Source of the DNA: Bacillota bacterium
Lineage (GTDB): Bacteria; Bacillota; Clostridia; Christensenellales; CAG-138
NCBI GenBank assembly: GCA_023416175.1
Contig: JAEZIE010000124.1
Location: forward strand, 1-9,160
Direction of reading: 5' to 3'
DNA: 9,160 bases
Shown one piece after another: positions 6,165 to 9,160 of the stretch. The notes under the pieces are model-generated. The model worked only from the letters and a program-made list of their open reading frames with translations. It made no database searches and was not told the origin of the DNA. The position numbers were made by a program, and so were the translations under genes. Position 1 is the first letter of the stretch. Each line of letters opens with the position of its first letter.

Positions 6165-6261
6165 AAGGGATACCAAGTGCTTTCCGATGGAAAGCGGGTT
6201 TAAACCCCCGCAAGCTAGAAACCGGTCCGGTGCATCGGCCTGGGTACCTTGGCCGTCCCTT
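6165..6261 (+). ncRNA. Candidate structured RNA: closing stem plus three hairpins
   Basis: A closing stem pairs AAGGGA (6165-6170) with TCCCTT (6256-6261) and CCAAG (6173-6177) with CTTGG (6248-6252), with a small internal loop between. Inside it lie hairpin 1, GCTTTCC-GAT-GGAAAGC (6179-6195); hairpin 2, CGGG (6195-6198) with CCCG (6207-6210) around a TTTAAA loop; an unpaired CAAGCTAGAA; and hairpin 3, in which ACCGG/CCG (6221-6229) pairs with CGGCC/GGT (6236-6245) with small bulges. This gives a compact four-way junction of about 97 nt. It matches no riboswitch or housekeeping RNA I can recall. It ends before the next gene's promoter, so it is more likely a stand-alone RNA or a cwlD 3' element than a leader for the next gene. 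The strand is uncertain. Confidence 0.4.
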
Positions 6262-6302
6262 GGATGTTTCAGGAGTAAAGCCCCAGAAATAAGGTTTGCC
6301 AA

Positions 6303-6331
6303 TTGCCCCCTTTTCGGTTTTCGCTTATAAT
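6303..6331 (+). promoter_or_regulatory. Sigma-A-type promoter for the reductase/mrnC genes
   Basis: TTGCCC (6303-6308, 4 of 6 to the -35 consensus) and a perfect TATAAT (6326-6331) are separated by exactly 17 bp. Transcription would begin near 6338, giving a 5' leader of about 45 bases before the TTG start at 6383. This makes the downstream genes independent of cwlD. Confidence 0.7.
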
Positions 6332-6382
6332 ACAATTAGGCGAGGTGTGCAGTTTCGGCGCACGCTGGAAAGGGAAATATAG

Positions 6383-7303
6383 TTGAAAATCATGATTGTC
6401 GGCGCGGGCGGCATCGGGGGATACCTGGCGGCCAAGCTCTGCGCCAAATATGACGGCATCACGCTGGTTGCGCGCGGCGCGCAGCTTGCTGCCATTCGCG
6501 AGCAAGGGCTGACTCTGGTGGACGAGGGGACAAGCTTCACCGTTTCCCCCGCACTTTGTACGGACAACCCCGCGCAAGCCGGCATACAGGATGCTATTTT
6601 ACTGTGCACTAAGGGGTATGGGCTGGAGGGAGCGGTACGACAGGTACAGCCCTGCATAGGGCCCAATACGTTATTGGTCCCGATGCTCAACGGCGTTAAT
6701 ACCCATGAACGGGTGCGAAGTTATGCCCAATTGGGAATAGCGCTTGATGGCTGTATCTACGTGTTCAGCCGCATTACAGCGCCCGGTGTCATTGAGAAGA
6801 CGGGACCTATTATCCGGGTGCTTCTGGGCGTGCCGGGGGTTCCCGCGGCAAAAGCGCCTGAATCCATGCGCACGCTCTCCCGCATGCTCAATGAGAGCGG
6901 CGTAAACACTGAGACGCCGGACGATATCGTAAAGGAAACCTGGGTCAAATGGTCCTTCATCTGTTCCAACGGGCAGGCTACCGCATACTATGACGTTTCC
7001 ATCGGCGTTCTTCGGGAAAACCGGGAGATGTGGGAGTTCTTAGTCGGGCTTCTTGATGAGGTGCTGCTGATGGCAAAAAAAGAGGGTGTCGGCCTTCCTG
7101 ATGATCTCAGGGAGCGGCATCTTGCGGCGGTTCAGAAGCTGCCATATGAGGCGACTTCCTCCTTCGCCCGCGATCTAAACGAACCCAATAAACCCACAGA
7201 GCTAAGCTTGTTTGCGGGCGAGGTTTGCCGTATGGCAGAAATTCACGGCGTGGAGGTACCCTGCAACCGCCGGGTGCTCGAACGCTTTTCGGGGCGCATA
7301 TGA
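6383..7303 (+). CDS. 2-dehydropantoate 2-reductase family protein (PanE/ApbA-like)
   Basis: An NAD(P)H-dependent oxidoreductase of 306 residues with the ketopantoate reductase fold. The N-terminal Rossmann domain has GAGGIGG at 7-13, CTKGY at 75-79 and the conserved LNG (N103). The C-terminal helical domain spans ~180-305, with K189 in ETWVKW as the likely catalytic Lys and PTELSLFAGEV carrying Glu273. The start is TTG 6383, supported by AAAGGGA about 8 bases upstream; the ATG at 6392 is too far from it. True PanE usually has Asn four residues after the catalytic Lys; here that position is Ile193, and the segment K-W-S-F-I-C-S-N resembles paralogues of unproven substrate. The family is secure, but a role in pantothenate synthesis is not. 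The stop overlaps the mrnC start (ATGA). Confidence 0.85.
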   Translation: MKIMIVGAGGIGGYLAAKLCAKYDGITLVARGAQLAAIREQGLTLVDEGTSFTVSPALCTDNPAQAGIQDAILLCTKGYGLEGAVRQVQPCIGPNTLLVPMLNGVNTHERVRSYAQLGIALDGCIYVFSRITAPGVIEKTGPIIRVLLGVPGVPAAKAPESMRTLSRMLNESGVNTETPDDIVKETWVKWSFICSNGQATAYYDVSIGVLRENREMWEFLVGLLDEVLLMAKKEGVGLPDDLRERHLAAVQKLPYEATSSFARDLNEPNKPTELSLFAGEVCRMAEIHGVEVPCNRRVLERFSGRI

Positions 7304-7740
7304 GTGTTTGCGAAGATATCCGAAAGCTTCTCTTAGATGCGCCTGCACGCGACGCCATGCAGATGTCGCCGCTGACGCTGGCGTATATCGGGGATACGGT
7401 GTATGACCTGTATGTGCGAACGCTTTTATTACACCAAAGCGACGCTACCGTCCACAGCCTGCACATGCAGGCATCCAAGAAAGTGCGCGCAAGTGCTCAG
7501 GCCGAGGTTAGCGAACGGCTTCTGCCGCTTTTAAATGAGCAGGAGGCGTCGGTTTACCGGCGGGGTCGCAATGCGCACATCGGCACCATACCAAAAAGCG
7601 CATCCATCGGGGAATATCGCGCGGCGACGGGGCTTGAGGCGCTCTTTGGGTATCTTTACCTGAAGGGAGACGACGCGCGCATCCAGGAGTTAATGCGCCA
7701 TGCACTCCTCACGCAGGAACAGGAAAGCGGGAACGAATGA
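7300..7740 (+). CDS. mrnC: Mini-ribonuclease III
   Basis: A 146-residue RNase III-type nuclease lacking the double-stranded RNA-binding domain, close to the Bacillus Mini-III length. It matures the ends of 23S rRNA precursors as a dimer. Signature segments are LAYIGDTVYDLYVR (28-40) with catalytic Asp32, YRRGRNA (86-92) followed by IPKSA (97-101), and YRAATGLEALFGYLYL (106-121) with catalytic Glu113. I chose ATG 7300 over an in-frame ATG at 7225 because the extra residues would lie inside the reductase gene and the family starts here. The ATG overlaps the preceding TGA by 4 bases, so translation is probably coupled, with only a weak GGGGCG ribosome site. In Bacillus mrnC lies next to rlmB, which bears on the repeat-rich gene two positions downstream. 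Confidence 0.94.
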   Translation: MSVCEDIRKLLLDAPARDAMQMSPLTLAYIGDTVYDLYVRTLLLHQSDATVHSLHMQASKKVRASAQAEVSERLLPLLNEQEASVYRRGRNAHIGTIPKSASIGEYRAATGLEALFGYLYLKGDDARIQELMRHALLTQEQESGNE

Positions 7741-7763
7741 GATGCGGCCCGCTTCAATTTTTG

Positions 7764-7806
7764 GGGAACGCTAGAATGTGAAATCTGGTCGTTCTTTGCC
7801 GTTCCC
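7764..7806. repeat. 7-bp inverted repeat between mrnC and the cupin gene
   Basis: GGGAACG (7764-7770) and CGTTCCC (7800-7806) are perfect inverted copies 29 bases apart, just after the mrnC stop. There is no U-tract, so it is not a classical terminator. It could be an operator for the cupin gene or an RNA stem. The rest of 7741-7871 shows only a TAGAAT -10-like box (7772-7777) without a matching -35. Confidence 0.35.
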
Positions 7807-7871
7807 TGAAGAACATGGGCGGCAGAGGATACAGCGTTCAAATAAAAGTCACAACCAAAGGGGGAAAACTT

Positions 7872-8219
7872 ATGATACGATATCAAAAGGACATGGACGC
7901 GGAAGTTAAGTCCAACCTGCGGGGCGGGGACGGCTCAGTCGGCATGGCTGCACTGTTTGAGGAACACATCCCGCACCTTCGTCTGCTTAGTGTCATTACA
8001 TTGGAGCCTGGATGTTCCATTGGAAGGCATCTGCATGAGGAGGAAGCGGAAGTCTACTATGTGCTCGAAGGGGAGGCAACGGTCCTGGACAACGGCGCAT
8101 ATATCACACTCGCCCCGGGCGACGCACATTTGTGCCGCTCCGGGGAAGACCATGAACTCAGGAACAACGGCACAACAACTATGCGCATTCTAGCGATTAT
8201 CCCCACATTGGCGGAATAG
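7872..8219 (+). CDS. Small single-domain cupin protein
   Basis: A 115-residue cupin with one beta-barrel. Motif 1 is a full match to G(X)5HXH(X)4E(X)6G at residues 48-66, supplying metal ligands H53, H55 and E60. Motif 2, at 83-98, fits G(X)5PXG(X)2H(X)3N except that the Pro is Arg89; it supplies the fourth ligand H94. The substrate cannot be told: such cupins act as sugar isomerases, dioxygenases or ligand sensors. I chose ATG 7872 because AAAGGGGG lies just upstream (7857-7864). An in-frame ATG at 7815 would add 19 residues without a ribosome site. It sits 131 bases after mrnC and 15 bases before the repeat-rich gene. Confidence 0.85.
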   Translation: MIRYQKDMDAEVKSNLRGGDGSVGMAALFEEHIPHLRLLSVITLEPGCSIGRHLHEEEAEVYYVLEGEATVLDNGAYITLAPGDAHLCRSGEDHELRNNGTTTMRILAIIPTLAE

Positions 8220-8234
8220 AAAGGAACAAACAGT

Positions 8235-9160
8235 ATGCCCAATTACAGCGGCCGCGATGATCGTCCCGGCAAACCCAGGCAATCCGGCGGCGGACGGGAC
8301 GCGCGCCCGGAAGGCCGAAAAATTGCAGGCGATAAGCCGTATGGCAAAAAGCCGTATGGCGACAAGCCTTATGGAGAAAGAAAGCCCTACGGAGATCGTC
8401 CGGCGGGAGACAGACCGTATAAGAAGCCGTATGGTGATAAACCTTACGGGGAACGGAAACCGTACGGCGACCGCCCGGCAGGCGACAGGCCTTACGGTGA
8501 TAGAAAGCCCTATGGCGATCGTCCGGCAGGCGACAGGCCTTACGGCGATAGAAAGCCCTATGGCGACCGCCCGGCAGGCGACAGGTCTTACGGCGATAGA
8601 AAGCCCTATGGCGAGCGCCCGGCGGGGGATAGACCGTATAAGAAGCCGTATGGTGATAAGCCTTACGGGGAACGGAAACCTTACGGCGACCGCCCGGCAG
8701 GCGATAGGTCTTATGGCGACAAGAAGCCTTACGGCGATCGTCCGGCAGGAGACAGACCGTACAAGAAGCCTTATGGCGATAAGCCTTACGGGGAACGGAA
8801 GCCGTATGGAGACCGTCCGGCAGGGGACAGGCCTTACGGTGACAAGAAGCCTTATGGCGATCGTCCTGCGGGGGACAGACCTTATAAGAAGCCGTATGGA
8901 GATAAGCCTTACGGGGAACGGAAACCGTACGGCGACCGCCCGGCAGGGGACAAGCCCTACGGCGAAAAGAAACCTTATGGCGAACGGAAACCTTACGGCG
9001 ACCGTCCGGCAGGGGACAAGCCCTACGGCGAAAAGAAACCTTACGGCGAAAGGAAACCCTACGGTGACCGCCCGGCAGGGGACAGACCGTACGGAAAGAA
9101 GCCATATGGCGACAAGCCCTATGGCGAAAAGAAGCCCTATGCAGAAAGACAATTAGACGA
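8235..9160 (+). CDS. Repeat-rich disordered N-terminus (partial); possible RlmB-type methyltransferase
   Basis: An open frame of 308 codons from ATG 8235 to the window edge, with AAAGGA (8220-8225) 9 bases upstream. After ~35 Gly/Arg/Asp-rich residues it consists almost wholly of KPYGDRPAGDRPYG-type repeats (RPAGD occurs 12 times) and ends with A-E-R-Q-L-D. The composition is nearly limited to Lys, Arg, Asp, Glu, Gly, Pro, Tyr and Ala, so the chain is intrinsically disordered and resembles RNA-binding low-complexity tails. No catalytic domain is present in the window. Mini-III is followed by rlmB (23S rRNA ribose methyltransferase) in Bacillus, and RNA-modifying enzymes can carry charged extensions, so an RlmB-like domain may begin just past the edge. 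That is inference; a helicase or pseudouridine synthase is also possible. Overlapping open frames on both strands are by-products of the repeat. Confidence 0.75.
   Translation, partial: MPNYSGRDDRPGKPRQSGGGRDARPEGRKIAGDKPYGKKPYGDKPYGERKPYGDRPAGDRPYKKPYGDKPYGERKPYGDRPAGDRPYGDRKPYGDRPAGDRPYGDRKPYGDRPAGDRSYGDRKPYGERPAGDRPYKKPYGDKPYGERKPYGDRPAGDRSYGDKKPYGDRPAGDRPYKKPYGDKPYGERKPYGDRPAGDRPYGDKKPYGDRPAGDRPYKKPYGDKPYGERKPYGDRPAGDKPYGEKKPYGERKPYGDRPAGDKPYGEKKPYGERKPYGDRPAGDRPYGKKPYGDKPYGEKKPYAERQLD
8343..9142 (+). repeat. Tandem 48-bp and 123-bp repeats encoding KPYGDRPAGDRPYG units
   Basis: The basic unit is 48 bp (16 residues: R-K-P-Y-G-D-R-P-A-G-D-R-P-Y-G-D). Some units carry a 27-bp insertion encoding K-K-P-Y-G-D-K-P-Y-G-E-R variants. 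This gives a higher-order period of 123 bp, seen as near-identical segments starting around 8631, 8754 and 8877. Changes fall mostly at third codon positions (TAT/TAC, GAT/GAC, CCG/CCT/CCC), which points to selection on the protein sequence rather than very recent duplication. Confidence 0.9.

Noticed and set aside
6165..6261. Known riboswitch or housekeeping RNA (cobalamin, SRP RNA, RNase P, tRNA)
   Set aside because: None of the conserved core sequences I know for these classes is present, and the element precedes a separate promoter, so only the structure is reported.
8343..9142. CRISPR array
   Set aside because: The repeats are contiguous, codon-periodic and have no unique spacers; they encode a protein repeat.
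8190..9156. 300-residue ORFs on the minus strand and in another plus frame over the KPYG repeat
   Set aside because: A stop-free tandem repeat keeps several frames open. Only the frame from ATG 8235 has a ribosome site right after the cupin stop and a sensible charged/Tyr-Gly composition.

Overview
The window reads as a chromosomal segment of a GC-rich, probably spore-forming member of the Bacillota (Clostridia-like). The basis is the family set: a DnaD-domain primosomal protein beside a DnaC/DnaI-type helicase loader, Mini-ribonuclease III, a CwlD-type (cortex-lysis family) amidase and the MEP-pathway kinase IspE, together with strong AGGAGG-type ribosome binding sites and several TTG starts. 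No transposase, integrase, tRNA, rRNA or CRISPR array is visible. The genus cannot be fixed from what is here.

Layout. (1) Positions 1-1285, minus strand: the N-terminal 428 codons of a modular low-complexity protein that runs off the left edge. It has a ~109-residue head domain, a near-pure Arg-Asp tract, five exact-length 9-residue repeats and a Cys-Pro-Pro tail. (2) 1286-1599: a divergent intergenic region with a possible 19-codon minus-strand leader ORF, an extended -10 promoter and one DnaA-box-like site. (3) 1600-4592, plus strand: a tight operon of DnaD-like protein, DnaC-like loader and ispE (gaps of 1 and 4 nt). (4) 4593-5391: about 800 bp with no convincing gene, holding a perfect hairpin, several palindromes and a cluster of DnaA-box-like 9-mers. 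(5) 5392-6132: cwlD-like amidase. (6) 6133-6382: a strongly foldable four-way-junction element, then a good sigma-A promoter. (7) 6383-7740: a ketopantoate-reductase-family gene overlapping mini-RNase III by 4 nt. (8) 7872-8219: a small cupin. (9) 8235-9160: the repeat-rich N-terminus of a protein that runs off the right edge. By synteny with the mrnC-rlmB pair of Bacillus this may be the disordered extension of an RlmB-type rRNA methyltransferase.

How the genes fit together. Genes in (3) serve replication initiation (helicase recruitment and loading) plus isoprenoid precursor supply. CwlD acts on peptidoglycan, classically in making spore-cortex muramic lactam. Mini-III processes 23S rRNA precursors, which fits a possible rRNA-modifying protein downstream. 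The least explained parts are the two low-complexity proteins at the window edges, the DnaA-box-like cluster, and the structured element after cwlD. These are the main candidates for something undescribed; none amounts to a demonstrated new system.
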